A stretch of DNA of 47,598 nucleotides, from positions 1-47,598 of the forward strand of contig NZ_CALMFY010000076.1 of the NCBI RefSeq assembly GCF_937863485.1, in the 5' to 3' direction. Positions 17,997-27,540 of this stretch are shown piece by piece. Under the pieces are notes generated by a model that saw nothing but the letters and a program-made list of their open reading frames with translations, was not told the origin of the DNA and did no database searches. The number at the start of each line of letters is the position of its first letter. Position 1 is the stretch's first letter. This stretch comes from an uncultured Nostoc sp. GTDB lineage: Bacteria > Cyanobacteriota > Cyanobacteriia > Cyanobacteriales > Nostocaceae. Made by a program: the position numbers and the translations under genes.

Positions 17997-19447
17997 ATGG
18001 AAAACTCCTCTACTACTCAACCCATAGAACCAAATTCAGAACAGCAAGAATCTCATTCAGATGTGACATTCTCCTTGCGCCAGAATGAGCAACAAAAAGC
18101 CTTGTCTGGAGTTATTGCCCGCATTCGCGAGTCTCTAGATATAGACGTGATCTTCAAAATTACAGTCATCGATTCCGCGCTGATTGGAGTGGCGAATTTG
18201 TTGCTGAGTCTTTAGCCCCAGGTTGGACACCAGTAAGGGAAATTGTACCTGCAATGTCTACGACAGGCGTAGCTGCCTCAGGTAATTACCTGCAAGAAAC
18301 CCAAAGCGGAGATTTTGCTAATAGTAAAACTCTTGTTATTAAAGATATTTACAGCAGCGATTATTCTATTCCTTATATTACCCTGATCGAGCTAATGGAG
18401 GCTAGGGCATATATGATTGTGCCAATTTTTCAGGGTGAGAAACTTTGGGGATTACTAGCAGCTTATCAAAATATCAAACCCCGCGATTGGCAACAGGATG
18501 AGGTAGATTTGCTGATGCAGATTGGTACTCAGTTAGGGGTAGGACTTCAGCAAGCGGAATTACTCGAACAAACTCAACGTCAAAAAGAAGAACTCACCCA
18601 GACTCTTAAAGAATTACAGCACACTCAGAGCCAGTTGATTCAAAGTGAAAAAATGGCAGGCTTAGGGCAGTTAGTTGCTGGTGTATCACATGAAATTAAC
18701 AACCCGATTAGTTTCATTTACGGCAATATCACTTATGTTACTGAACATGCCGAAAATTTATTTAAAATACTGCACCTCTATCAGAAACAGTATCCTAAGG
18801 CAACAGGAGAAATTCAAAAGCAAGCAGCAGCACTGGATTTAGATTTCATTAGTGATGACTTGCCCAAAATTCTTACTTCAATGAAGATGGGAGCAGATCG
18901 GATTTCTCAATTAGTCTTGTCGTTACGAAGTTTTTCTCGACTTGACGAAACAGGAATGAAGCCCGTTGACCTTCATGAGGGTATCGACAGTACTTTGCTA
19001 ATTTTACAACATCGACTGCAATCACAGACTAATTCTTTTGCTATTGAGGTAGTTAAGCAATATGGTGAATTGCCCCCATTAGTCTGCTATGCAGCTCAGA
19101 TAAATCAGGTGTTTATGAATATTCTCAACAATGCGATTGATGCAGTGGAAAACTCAGCAACTAGTGGAAAAATAATTGACAATCCTAAAATTTTGATTCG
19201 TACAGAAGTGATAGAAGGGAATACTATTCTTATTTGGATTGCTGACAATGGTTGTGGGATTCCAGAGAATATGCGATCGCGCATTTTTGAACCTTTCTTT
19301 ACCACCAAACAACCTGGTCAAGGTACTGGTTTGGGGTTATCTATTAGCTACCAAATTATTGTGGAAAAACACGGTGGTAATATCAAGTGTGTTTCTGAAC
19401 CTGGTAACGGCTCTGAGTTCTATATCCAAATTCCGAACAAACGGTGA
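17997..19447 (+). pseudogene. GAF-domain histidine kinase, disrupted by a deletion/frameshift in the GAF domain
   Basis: The N-terminal part (MENSSTTQPIEPNSEQQESH to about residue 56, ending LDIDVIFKITV) reaches a stop at 18213. The rest continues in another frame from about 18170 (RFRADWSGEFVAESLAPGW, then a GAF domain to about 18550). It then has a coiled coil, a kinase core with GQLVAGVSHEINNPISFIYG and ATPase boxes NNAIDAVENS and GQGTGLGLSISYQIIVEKHG. The usual GAF segment of about 15 residues (a TEVRQLLKSDRVAIF-like stretch, recalled from homologues) is missing at the switch, so a short out-of-frame deletion is likely. A shortened kinase could still be made from the ATG at 18254, which would leave the second half of GAF plus a complete kinase. 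The core is close to those of the kinases at 14126 and 34261. Confidence 0.75.
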
Positions 19448-19785
19448 GTTAGCTAGAAGAATTCCAAGCCCAACACAGCACTGTCAGACGACGGGAATTT
19501 TTTTATATTTCGCTCAAAGATAGAAATACTTATTAGCACTTTTACACCTATGCTACAATCCGCCCCTAGCTTCGAGAACAGCTACTCTGTAGGAAAGCTT
19601 ACAGAAAAGTGAATACTACTTGTATTGGGCTTTCACTAAAGGTCTGAAAGGTTTGATTTCTATTAATATACATAATTATAGATTTATATAGTGCGTAAGT
19701 CATACCTAAGAATGAGGGCAATTCCGCAGAGTCTTTATAAAGTGATACCTGTACATTTATTTAATTTTGTTACGGAAATTACACC
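19448..19785. other. intergenic region, nothing recognised
   Basis: 338 bases between the disrupted kinase and the next gene. There is no gene, RNA or clear repeat; AT-rich near 19660-19700. It presumably holds the promoter of the duplicated helical protein. Confidence 0.4.
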
Positions 19786-20541
19786 ATGAGTTCTCAACAA
19801 AAATCCAATAGTAAACAAGGGGAGACTGCTGCCAAGAAAGAAAGCACAGCAGCTAAAAAAGCTGATAAAGCTGATAACTTGGATTTAGATTCACTTCTTT
19901 CTGCACTAGAAGGAGACTTGACTGCTCTTGATAGCGAAACTGCTATTGGCTTAATCGACGAGTGGTATACTTATTTACACAAAGCTAAAGAGCCAGAAAT
20001 CAAAGAAATTGCCGATAACCTCAAGCAACTCAAGCAACTAGTGAAAAGTGGTAAGGCCACAGGTCATGAAATTGGTGAAGTGCTAACTGAAATTGGTGAG
20101 CAAACAGGTAATGTTACTTCTGATACTGATAAGGAACTAAAAACTCCGTTACAGAAGTTGGGTAAGCAACTTCGCAATACAGGTGTTTCACTAGGTAAGG
20201 CGGAAGACCGCGAACAGATTGAACACATAGAAGCAGTAATAGAAACGCTTGAAGGAGACTTGACTAAAATTGGACCGGAGGCGGCGCAAGGTACGGTTGA
20301 TACATGGTACACCTTATTGCATAAGTCTGAAAACGAGAATCTCCAAGAAGTTGCTAATGGACTTAAAGAACTTAAGCAACTCTTGAAGCGCAAAACTGCT
20401 AAAGGTGCTGACTTTGCCGAGGTGCTGACGAAACTGGGCGAACAAACTCAACAAGCTGCAACTGAAGCCGCAAGGGGATTTAAGGGGCCAATTCAAAGAT
20501 TGGGTAAGCTTTTAAGTAAAGCTGGCAAGTCATTGGATTAA
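19786..20541 (+). CDS. helical protein with internal duplication, unknown function
   Basis: The 251-residue soluble protein begins with a lysine/alanine-rich low-complexity head (residues 1-30) and then repeats the same unit of roughly 100 residues twice. Unit 1 is about 31-132 and unit 2 about 144-245. Matching pieces are LEGDLTALDSETAIGLIDEW with LEGDLTKIGPEAAQGTVDTW, LKQLKQLV with LKELKQLL, EVLTEIGEQT with EVLTKLGEQT, and PLQKLGKQL with PIQRLGKLL. All predicted helix, no cysteines, no membrane segment. I do not know the family. A good atg lies after ttacaccatgag; no strong ribosome site is seen. Confidence 0.75.
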   Translation: MSSQQKSNSKQGETAAKKESTAAKKADKADNLDLDSLLSALEGDLTALDSETAIGLIDEWYTYLHKAKEPEIKEIADNLKQLKQLVKSGKATGHEIGEVLTEIGEQTGNVTSDTDKELKTPLQKLGKQLRNTGVSLGKAEDREQIEHIEAVIETLEGDLTKIGPEAAQGTVDTWYTLLHKSENENLQEVANGLKELKQLLKRKTAKGADFAEVLTKLGEQTQQAATEAARGFKGPIQRLGKLLSKAGKSLD

Positions 20542-20881
20542 TTTTAAAGTCTGTTTGATTACCGATAATAAAAGCACCTCATTTCACTTTGGCTGAGGCT
20601 AATGTGGAGTGGGGTGTTTTATATAATCATATCACTACATTTTCGTGTTTTGCAACTGGTTTATCTCAGTTACCAAATTATTTATTAACGAACCACAAAG
20701 ACACAAAGGAAGAAAAGGCGATGCCTTTGGCGGGCTTTCCTACGGGACGCTACGCCAACGCCTACGCACAATGGAGATTTTGCAGGTGATCGCCTTTTTG
20801 AGAGAATTTGGCGCGTGCGATCGCTTTTCAATCTACTTCTTTTAGATTAGTATTGAATATTACTGTAGAGACAATCAACGT
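20542..20881. other. intergenic region with one dispersed repeat
   Basis: There is no credible gene. A repeat at about 20718-20768 (ggcgatgcctttggcgggct, cctacgggacgctacgccaa) explains the short open frames here. Confidence 0.5.
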
Positions 20882-21459
20882 GAGCGAATCACAAGCAACT
20901 TGGAGTGCTGATGGAAGTCATATTCCTGATATAAATCCTCATACCAAAGCCAAGCATCAAATTCTTGAAACATATCTTGAAAATCTTATTTACACACTTT
21001 ATGGCAAAGGTAGATATGGAGAAAGAACGTTTACTTATTAGGGCTTTAGAAGTAATAAAAGAGAGTTTTTGGCAAGAAAATAACTTAGATTATCAATATT
21101 ATTTTGAATTGTATGGACATGGGTTCAGAACAGCAGATTTTTATGAAGAAAACCAACTGCAATTGAAATTTGATATTACCAAAAATAGCGAGGAATTCTG
21201 TTTAGAGAAATTGGATGGTCATTTGGGCAATATTATACGTAATAATCAAGACGGAATTATTTTCCATGACCTTTGTCATCAAACTATGGAACGTAACCCA
21301 GCTAGTAAAGAGCATTATACAATTTATATAAATATGCTTAGAAATGAAAAAGAAATAGAGATTTTGAGAAAAGGTGAAATAGTAAAAGAGCGTAAAGTTG
21401 ATTTACGAAAAAGTGATATAATCAAATTAACTAAATATAAACAGCTTTCATTTTTTTAA
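20882..21459 (+). pseudogene. three-Cys-motif partner protein (TcmP)-like gene with internal deletion
   Basis: Up to 21041 one frame reads ESQATWSADGSHIPDINPHT, KAKHQILETYLENLIYTLYG and RYGERTFTY, which is the recalled N-terminus of TcmP-type proteins; IDGFCGGG should follow. It stops at 21039. From about 21040 a different frame reads ALEVIKESFWQENNLDYQYY and on to KLTKYKQLSFF (stop at 21457), which fits the C-terminal part of the same family. So the central part, perhaps 200 residues, appears deleted and the frame changed. The C-terminal piece is also open from ATGs at 20965, 21004 and 21019 and may still be translated alone. A radical SAM gene follows, the usual TcmP neighbour. Family membership is recalled, not searched. 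Confidence 0.55.
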
Positions 21460-21537
21460 AATGTTTTTTATCATATCTTAATAAGCAAACTAAGGATGTG
21501 AGGATTGTAATACTAATAATAAACTATATAAATAAAT

Positions 21538-22512
21538 GTGTGTGCTATGTCTATTGTTAAAGGCGTTGAAAAAATTGTTAATCCTCTGCAGCAGAGCGCT
21601 CTTAACAAAAAAGGGCTATGTGACTATGTGGTTAATGTAGCATCAGGGTGTTTGCATGGATGTACATTCTGTTATGTACCTTCTACGCCTGCAATTAGGA
21701 CAAAGCAAGCACAATTGCATTCAAAAGGAGTAAGCGATCCTCAAATGGATTGGGGACAGTATTTATTTGTTCGAGAAGAGATACCTGAGCAACTAGAAAA
21801 AATCCTTAGTCGTAAAAGGTCTTGGCGTGAAACACCAGCAGGAAAAGGTGTAGTATTAGTCTGTTCTGGTACTGATCCTTATCAAACTAAACAGACTGCA
21901 AATGTTACGCGAGGTGTTGTTGAGGCTTTATCGAGATATAAGAAAAAAATCCGGATTCTTACTCGTGGTCTATTATGGGTAAATGATATTGATATTCTTA
22001 ATCGTACCAATGTGATCGTTGGCATGAGTTTACCATACCTAAATGATGAACTCAGTCGCCAGATTGAACCTCAAGCTCCTCCTCCTTCAGAACGTTATAA
22101 AGCAATGCTGGCAGGTCATAAAGCTGGGTGTAGGATGTATGTTGCAGTTGCTCCTACTCCTCCAAATATGACTTTAGATGATTTCAAAAGACATTTAGAA
22201 AAAATAATGTCTATCAATCCAGAAGTTATATTTTGGGAGCCTATTAATGCTCGCGGAAGTAATGGAAAACGTATGATAGCGGCAGGCTTGGATTTTACGG
22301 ATTCCATAAGGCATAAAAAGTCATGGGCGGAATACTTTAAAAGGCAATGGAATGACATTGAAACAGCCGCAAGAGAGGTTGGATGTGAGGATCGGCTTCA
22401 CATTTGGCCTGATCCTGAACTTAGAGGGCTTGTTGATGATGTCAAGCTGGATTATTGGTTGTATAAGCCAACAGTGGAAAAGTGGGATAGCTTGACATCC
22501 TTAAAAAAGTAG
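21538..22512 (+). CDS. radical SAM protein, SPL/Rv2578c-like
   Basis: The protein (324 residues, or 321 from the ATG at 21547) contains the radical SAM cluster motif CLHGCTFCY (C38, C42, C45), which binds a [4Fe-4S] cluster and S-adenosylmethionine. It has a spore-photoproduct-lyase-like layout, with CSGTDPYQTKQ, the barrel strands RILTRGLLW and FWEPINARGSNG, and no large added domain. The substrate is unknown. It follows a damaged TcmP-like gene by 78 bases. In other genomes TcmP genes lie next to proteins with a three-cysteine motif, so this is probably the surviving half of that pair. The gene is complete and ends in a good terminator. Confidence 0.8.
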   Translation: MCAMSIVKGVEKIVNPLQQSALNKKGLCDYVVNVASGCLHGCTFCYVPSTPAIRTKQAQLHSKGVSDPQMDWGQYLFVREEIPEQLEKILSRKRSWRETPAGKGVVLVCSGTDPYQTKQTANVTRGVVEALSRYKKKIRILTRGLLWVNDIDILNRTNVIVGMSLPYLNDELSRQIEPQAPPPSERYKAMLAGHKAGCRMYVAVAPTPPNMTLDDFKRHLEKIMSINPEVIFWEPINARGSNGKRMIAAGLDFTDSIRHKKSWAEYFKRQWNDIETAAREVGCEDRLHIWPDPELRGLVDDVKLDYWLYKPTVEKWDSLTSLKK

Positions 22513-22541
22513 AGACGCGAAATTTCACGTCTCTATTTTTT
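22510..22541 (+). terminator. rho-independent terminator after the radical SAM gene
   Basis: The hairpin tagagacgcgaaatttcacg continues tctcta, then TTTTTT. It lies between convergent genes. The stem sequence is also a common repeat; compare the perfect 28-base palindrome at 30909. Confidence 0.75.
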
Positions 22542-22566
22542 GCGCTGTCTTTGCCTTCGCGGTTCG

Positions 22567-23973
22567 TTAAAGTTGCTTCACTTCCGAAACCAACTTCGCC
22601 ACCATATCTTTAGCGCCACCAAAGAGCATCGTAGTTTTATCCTTGTAGAACAACTCATTATCTACACCGGCAAAACCTGTACTCATCCCACGCTTAATCA
22701 CAATCGTCTGCTTCGCCCGATCTACTTCCAAAATCGGCATACCATAAATCGGGCTATTTGTATCACTTCGCGCCGCCGGATTTACTACATCATTCGCGCC
22801 AATTACTAAAGCCACATCCGCTTGCTCAAACTGGGGATTAATATCTTCCATGTCGTATAACTGCGTATAAGGCACATTTGCCTCTGCCAGTAATACATTC
22901 ATATGCCCCGGCATTCTCCCAGCAACGGGGTGAATGGCATACTTGACATCAACGCCCATCCGTTCTAGCTGATCTGACAATTCCCGGACGCTATGTTGCG
23001 CTTGGGCAACTGCCATACCATAACCAGGCACAATTACCACAGAACGGGCATAACCCAACATCATCGCCCCTTCTTCGGGATCGATGCTGCGGACGGTTTG
23101 ATCGATCGCATCACCACTAGCAGCAGCACCACTAGAAGTAGATCCTGTACCAAAAGCGCTGAACAGCACACTAAATAAGGAGCGGTTCATCGCCTTACAC
23201 ATAATTTCGGTAAGGATTAACCCAGATGCTCCTACCAAAGCCCCAGCGATGATTAACATATTGTTCATCACCACAAATCCAGCTGCCGCCGCTGCCACAC
23301 CTGACAATGAGTTCAACAGCGAGATTACCACTGGCATATCGCCGCCACCAATCGGGATGACGAACATCACACCCAGCACCAATGAAACGCCAACCACTCC
23401 CAAGAATATGGGTAAGCTATCTGGTGTAATGATTAAATAGACACTGCCCACTACATAAGCAGCCAGAAGCAAGAGATTAAATGGTTGCTGGAAAGGAAAT
23501 GTAATCGGGGAACCGCTGATTAAACCTTGCAATTTGGCAAAGGCTAGAAAACTACCTGTGAAGGTAATACCACCGATTAACACGTCCAAAAGTATGGAAA
23601 TGTTGACATCTAAGGGTATCGGCTGAGAACTATCTAACAACCGCCAGAATTCGGCAACGGCTACTAAAGCCGAAGCCGCACCGCCCAAGCCGTTGAGTAA
23701 ACCCACCATTTGGGGCATTTCGGTCATTTGGACTTTGTAGGCAACGATCGCACCAATTCCCGATCCAATCGCCAAGCCCAACAATATCATCTCGTAGTTC
23801 AACACATGCTGATCCAGCATTGTTGCTGCGATCGCCAGCAGCATCCCCACAGACGCAACGAGATTACCGTTCCTCGCTGTAGCAGGTGATCCCAGCTTTT
23901 TCAAGCCTAGAATGAATAACGATGCAGCGACTAAATATGTCAGCTGAATGCCAGTTGGTAAAAAGTCGCTCAC
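22567..23973 (-). CDS. pntB: NAD(P) transhydrogenase subunit beta
   Basis: The 468-residue membrane protein forms, with the two alpha pieces, the proton-translocating transhydrogenase that moves hydride between NADH and NADP+. The first about 270 residues hold around eight or nine membrane helices. The C-terminal domain (about 290-468) binds NADP(H): VVIVPGYGMAVAQAQHSV, GRMPGHMNVLLAEA, DVALVIGANDVVNPAAR and a final GAKDMVAKLV. It starts by overlapping the end of the preceding alpha-2 gene by four bases (ATGA), typical of translational coupling. Complete. Confidence 0.95.
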   Translation of the reverse strand: MSDFLPTGIQLTYLVAASLFILGLKKLGSPATARNGNLVASVGMLLAIAATMLDQHVLNYEMILLGLAIGSGIGAIVAYKVQMTEMPQMVGLLNGLGGAASALVAVAEFWRLLDSSQPIPLDVNISILLDVLIGGITFTGSFLAFAKLQGLISGSPITFPFQQPFNLLLLAAYVVGSVYLIITPDSLPIFLGVVGVSLVLGVMFVIPIGGGDMPVVISLLNSLSGVAAAAAGFVVMNNMLIIAGALVGASGLILTEIMCKAMNRSLFSVLFSAFGTGSTSSGAAASGDAIDQTVRSIDPEEGAMMLGYARSVVIVPGYGMAVAQAQHSVRELSDQLERMGVDVKYAIHPVAGRMPGHMNVLLAEANVPYTQLYDMEDINPQFEQADVALVIGANDVVNPAARSDTNSPIYGMPILEVDRAKQTIVIKRGMSTGFAGVDNELFYKDKTTMLFGGAKDMVAKLVSEVKQL

Positions 23974-24263
23974 GCCTTAATCTCCTTTTTCTTGAACATT
24001 TGCAGCATTCTGTCTGTAACTAGGAAGCCACCTATAACGTTGACAGTTGCCAATACTACAGCAATTAAACCGAGAATCACTGAGACACTTGTTTCTCTAG
24101 CACCTGAAGCTACTATTGCCCCAAGTACCGAAATGCCAGAAATCGCGTTTGAGCCTGACATTAAGGGCGTGTGTAGAGTCGGTGGTATTTTGTTGATGAC
24201 TTCAAAGCCGATAAAAGATGCCAAAACAAATACAAACAAAGCAGCAAGTAATGCCTCTGTCAT
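23970..24263 (-). CDS. NAD(P) transhydrogenase subunit alpha, membrane part (alpha-2)
   Basis: The 97-residue protein has three membrane helices (LLAALFVFVLASFIGFEVIN; the AISGISVLGAIV stretch; VILGLIAVVLATVNVIGGFL) and the typical PPTLHTPLMSGSNAISGI segment. In many bacteria this is fused to the NAD-binding part; here, as in other cyanobacteria, it is a separate gene. It lies 32 bases after the alpha-1 gene and overlaps pntB by four bases, so the three genes form one operon. Confidence 0.93.
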   Translation of the reverse strand: MTEALLAALFVFVLASFIGFEVINKIPPTLHTPLMSGSNAISGISVLGAIVASGARETSVSVILGLIAVVLATVNVIGGFLVTDRMLQMFKKKEIKA

Positions 24264-24295
24264 GAAATCAAAACTCCTTATGGTATATTTGGCTA

Positions 24296-25462
24296 CTAAC
24301 CTGCTCCAACGCCGCTCAATGCTTGTAGTGCATCCCGCACTCGTTGATTACGAATTTCACCAGCGTGAGTAACGCAAGCTGCATCAACGATGTCGTCGCT
24401 AAAGTTTACCTGCAAAGCTTTGTCTTTAATTAGCAGTTGCATCAACGAAGTTACGTTCTTGGCATACAATTGGCTGGCATGAATTGGCATCGATGATGGG
24501 AGATTGATCGGGCCGATAATTGTCACACCGTTCCATACAATATCTTTTCCGGGTTCGGTGCAGGCGCAGTTACCACCCTGATCAGCAGCCAAATCCACAA
24601 TCACTGAACCTGGTTTCATTTGTGCCACCATTTCTTCTGTAACTAGCCGTGGTGCTTGTCTCCCAGGTACTTGAGCGGTGGTAATCACTACATCAGAATT
24701 TTTGACGTGTTCGGCGACAACTTCTTGGGTACGTTGTTTGCTAGCCTCAGAGATTTCCTTGGCGTAACCACCTGCGGCGACGGTTTCTTCTTCTAATTTG
24801 ACTTCAACAAATTTTGCCCCTAAGCTTTGCACTTCTTCTTTAACGGCGGGACGAATATCAAAGGCTTCTACCACTGCTCCCAAACGTCTAGCGGTGGCGA
24901 TCGCTTGCAATCCAGCTACACCAGCGCCCATAATAAATACTTTGGCTGGAGCGATCGTACCTGCGGCTGTGGTTAACATCGGAAAATATTTCGGTAGTGC
25001 CGCTGCGGCAATTAATACTGCCTTATAACCTGCTAATGAAGCTTGCGAGGACAAAGCATCCATACTTTGCGCCCTGGTGGTACGGGGAATCATTTCCATA
25101 CTCAAGGCTGTGACTTTCCGATTTGCTAGTTGCTGCGCCACAACAGGATTTCCCAAAGGATTGAGGAAACTGACTAATACTGCTCCTTCTTTTAACAAGT
25201 CAATTTCTGAGCGTCCATCTTCTCGCTCTTGCGGTGGGCTGACTTTCAGCAGAATATCTGTTTCGCCCCATAATTTGGCAGTATCGCTGATTATTGTGGC
25301 TCCTGCTGCTTCATAGTCAGTATCGTTGAAAAAAGCTCGCTCTCCTGCACCTGTTTCCACCCAGACTTCCAAACCTTGTTTTACTAATCGAGTAACGGTG
25401 TCAGGAATTAATGCCACACGACGTTCACAAACTTCAATTTCTTTAGCAACTGCTATTCTCAT
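24296..25462 (-). CDS. pntA: NAD(P) transhydrogenase subunit alpha, NAD-binding part (alpha-1)
   Basis: The soluble NAD(H)-binding subunit of proton-translocating transhydrogenase has about 388 residues. It belongs to the alanine dehydrogenase/PntA family: MRIAVAKEIEVCERRVALIP at the start, SMEMIPRTTRAQSMDALSSQ, the Rossmann motif IMGAGVAGLQAIATARRLGA and DLAADQGGNCACTEPGK. I choose the ATG at 25462 because AGGAG lies six bases upstream; the open frame extends 12 codons further to an ATG at 25498 without such a site. It is the first gene of the minus-strand operon with alpha-2 and pntB. Confidence 0.94.
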   Translation of the reverse strand: MRIAVAKEIEVCERRVALIPDTVTRLVKQGLEVWVETGAGERAFFNDTDYEAAGATIISDTAKLWGETDILLKVSPPQEREDGRSEIDLLKEGAVLVSFLNPLGNPVVAQQLANRKVTALSMEMIPRTTRAQSMDALSSQASLAGYKAVLIAAAALPKYFPMLTTAAGTIAPAKVFIMGAGVAGLQAIATARRLGAVVEAFDIRPAVKEEVQSLGAKFVEVKLEEETVAAGGYAKEISEASKQRTQEVVAEHVKNSDVVITTAQVPGRQAPRLVTEEMVAQMKPGSVIVDLAADQGGNCACTEPGKDIVWNGVTIIGPINLPSSMPIHASQLYAKNVTSLMQLLIKDKALQVNFSDDIVDAACVTHAGEIRNQRVRDALQALSGVGAG

Positions 25463-26223
25463 GAAATCTCCTGAAGATAAATACCTAATCTTTGCCAAGT
25501 AAGCGATTGTCTAGATGAGGGATATCCCGCACTCTATAGTATTTAGGCAGGAACATCAGCTATGACTTTTACTTGTAGATTGAACCTTGAAACTTTCCTC
25601 TCCCACTCTTAGCTGTCCAGGCAAAGCCTGACTTTGCCGCTTGCAGATGTCATATTTTCAGATAGTTGCAAACAGGGTTACGTATTGCACATCCTAGATT
25701 GATTCCCAAATTTTGCATCTTTATCTTCAGCTTATTTTCGGGATTGAGAAATTTTGGTATTCCTTTCTTATAGAGTAATATTGACCCAATTTTGAAAGCT
25801 TTATAATTTCCAAATCAAATTTTAATGATTACGACTTTGATTCAAACTCATTTTAATCAATTTAGCCCAAGTTAACTGGCGATCGCTAATGGCACGCCTC
25901 AATTTTTATCACAAAACTATCAAATTTAGATACACTTATACATATTTGGAAACACAATCCAATCCCAACTGTGTTTCTATTTAGTTTAAAATTTGACCAA
26001 CCTAGTCATCAAATCAGCACTTTGTAAGGGTAATCAAGTAAATTGTTCAAATGTTAATTTTATAACTAAGTAATTTTTCTGCCACCCAAACCTCAGGGAG
26101 GATGGCACTTTTTGTTGTTACTGAACGTCAATTGTCAGGAAGTGAGTAGTAAACTTTAGTAACGAATACTAACACACGGTTATTTAGATAACAGATTTAT
26201 ATTTTGGTAGAGGAAGCCCAATT
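25463..26223. other. divergent intergenic region between pntA and a DUF2808 gene
   Basis: About 760 bases hold no credible gene. A weak hairpin (tgccacccaaacctcaggga, then ggatggca) lies at about 26080-26106. One HIP1 site is at about 25880. Promoters for both flanking genes must be here; I see no clear NtcA-type palindrome. Confidence 0.45.
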
Positions 26224-26736
26224 ATGCGACGTTTACTTTCCGCTTTAGCCGTGACTAGCTGTTTAGTGACTGGATTTCCAGCCCTGACTTGGGCGCAAAG
26301 TTTACCTGGATTTACGCTCTTTAGCGGCGTCAAAGCCGAAAATCAACTGCCCTTTAGGTTAGATTTTGGTGGACAAGCTAATGGTTGGGATCGATACATA
26401 TTGAGGATTCCAGCCAAAAGAATGAAATTGGCAGTTGGTCAATTTGCCATTACCTACCCTGATTATTACAAAGGAACTTTTGACCAGAAAGAAATTGAAG
26501 TCCGAGTCAAAGGCAAAGCAGTTCCGCTTTCTGAGGTGAAGTGGGACAAAGAAGGTAAGCTGATTAATATTTTTCCCCAAGACCCGGTGCCAGCAGGTAG
26601 CGCAGTTGAGGTAGTCTTATCTAACGTGAAAAACCCAGCCTTCGGCGGAGTTTACTATTTTAACTGTCAAGTGCTCTCCCCTGGCGATGTGCCACTACTG
26701 CGCTACATGGGAACATGGATTTTAAGCATCAATTAA
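26224..26736 (+). CDS. DUF2808 exported protein
   Basis: The 170-residue protein has a clear signal peptide (MRRLLSALAVTSCLVTGFPA, cleavage near LTWAQS, residues 24-26). It is followed by the DUF2808 domain found almost only in cyanobacteria: FTLFSGVKAENQLPFRLDFG, a YPDYYKGTFD motif and FGGVYYFNCQVLSPGDVPLL. It should act in the periplasm or outer envelope; its function is not known. A gaggaagccc site precedes the ATG. It sits directly upstream of rpmH but has its own transcription signals. Confidence 0.85.
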   Translation: MRRLLSALAVTSCLVTGFPALTWAQSLPGFTLFSGVKAENQLPFRLDFGGQANGWDRYILRIPAKRMKLAVGQFAITYPDYYKGTFDQKEIEVRVKGKAVPLSEVKWDKEGKLINIFPQDPVPAGSAVEVVLSNVKNPAFGGVYYFNCQVLSPGDVPLLRYMGTWILSIN

Positions 26737-26756
26737 GCTTGGGAGCGGGGAGTAAG

Positions 26757-26875
26757 AATTTTAGATTTTAGATTTTGGATTAAAGAATTGAAATTTAATC
26801 TAAAAGACCCTCGATAGCGAAGAAGAGAGCGAGTCCAAGAGCGTCTCACTCGCTGTCGTCAATCCAAAATTGAAT
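26757..26875. repeat. imperfect inverted repeat of the attttagattttggat type
   Basis: The stretch ttttagattttagattttgg at the left is answered by aatccaaaattgaatt at the right. A similar inverted repeat stands at 29836-29906. Confidence 0.5.
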
Positions 26876-26905
26876 TGCCTAATCCCCAATTCCCTAATAA
26901 AGTGA

Positions 26906-26911
26906 TATAAT
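26906..26911 (+). promoter_or_regulatory. probable -10 element for rpmH
   Basis: A perfect TATAAT lies about 50 bases upstream of rpmH. A matching -35 at normal spacing is not obvious. Confidence 0.45.
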
Positions 26912-26957
26912 TAGAGATTGTGAGTTTTTTATAAAAATCACCTAAGAGGAGAACAGT

Positions 26958-27092
26958 ATGAAAAGAACACTGGGCGGTACTAGCCGTAAGAGAAAAAGAA
27001 CCTCTGGTTTTCGTGCCAGAATGCGGACACCAGATGGCAGAAACGTAATTAGCGCCAGGAGAAGAAAGGGACGTCACCGTCTGAGCGTTTAG
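26958..27092 (+). CDS. rpmH: 50S ribosomal protein L34
   Basis: The 44-residue, very basic protein ([20 protein letters not shown], then [18 protein letters not shown]) is ribosomal protein L34. It is too short for many gene lists. A strong ribosome site (aagaggag) lies nine bases upstream. It is the first gene of the conserved rpmH-rnpA-yidC-jag cluster. The L34 length is normal. Confidence 0.96.
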   Translation: MKRTLGGTSRKRKRTSGFRARMRTPDGRNVISARRRKGRHRLSV

Positions 27093-27117
27093 GTCATATT
27101 CAGCTAAAAAAGCATCT

Positions 27118-27540
27118 GTGGCTTTGCCCAAAGCAAATCGGCTAAAATCTCGCAAGGATTTTCAGGCAGTTTTCCGGGAAGGAATTCGGCGTCATGGCTC
27201 TTATTTAACATTGAGAGCCTTAAAGCCGTTGTGTTTAACAAAACCTTCTTTGGACATTGCCACCCAGACTACACAAGCAACTGACTCAGCACATATTGCC
27301 AGCACGCGAATTGGCATTTCCATTAGCACAAAAGTCAGCAAAAGGGCAGTAGTTCGCAACCGAATCAAACGGCAAATTACTACTGCTTTGTACAATTTGC
27401 TGCCCAAATTATCACCAGGATGGCGGCTAGTGGTAATTGTCAAACCCACAGCAGCAGAATCTAAGTGCGTAAGCCCACAATTTCTGCAAGAATTAGAGCA
27501 GTTGTTGGCACAAGCCGAGGTGTTCGATGGGAATTCGTGA
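27118..27540 (+). CDS. rnpA: ribonuclease P protein component
   Basis: The 140-residue basic protein helps the RNase P RNA cut the 5' leader from pre-tRNA. It shows LPKANRLKSRKDFQAVFREG at the start and the signature region KVSKRAVVRNRIKRQI (the RNR motif) around residues 72-87. A GTG start 25 bases after rpmH is used. Between them a low-similarity insert (about residues 36-60, DIATQTTQATDSAHIA) is longer than in most bacteria. Its 3' end overlaps the next gene by 14 bases. Confidence 0.93.
   Translation: MALPKANRLKSRKDFQAVFREGIRRHGSYLTLRALKPLCLTKPSLDIATQTTQATDSAHIASTRIGISISTKVSKRAVVRNRIKRQITTALYNLLPKLSPGWRLVVIVKPTAAESKCVSPQFLQELEQLLAQAEVFDGNS

Noticed and set aside
20808..20881. Start of the 20808 open frame upstream of the TcmP motif
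   Set aside because: The first about 25 codons are HIP1 and AT-rich intergenic sequence; the family similarity begins only near 20882.
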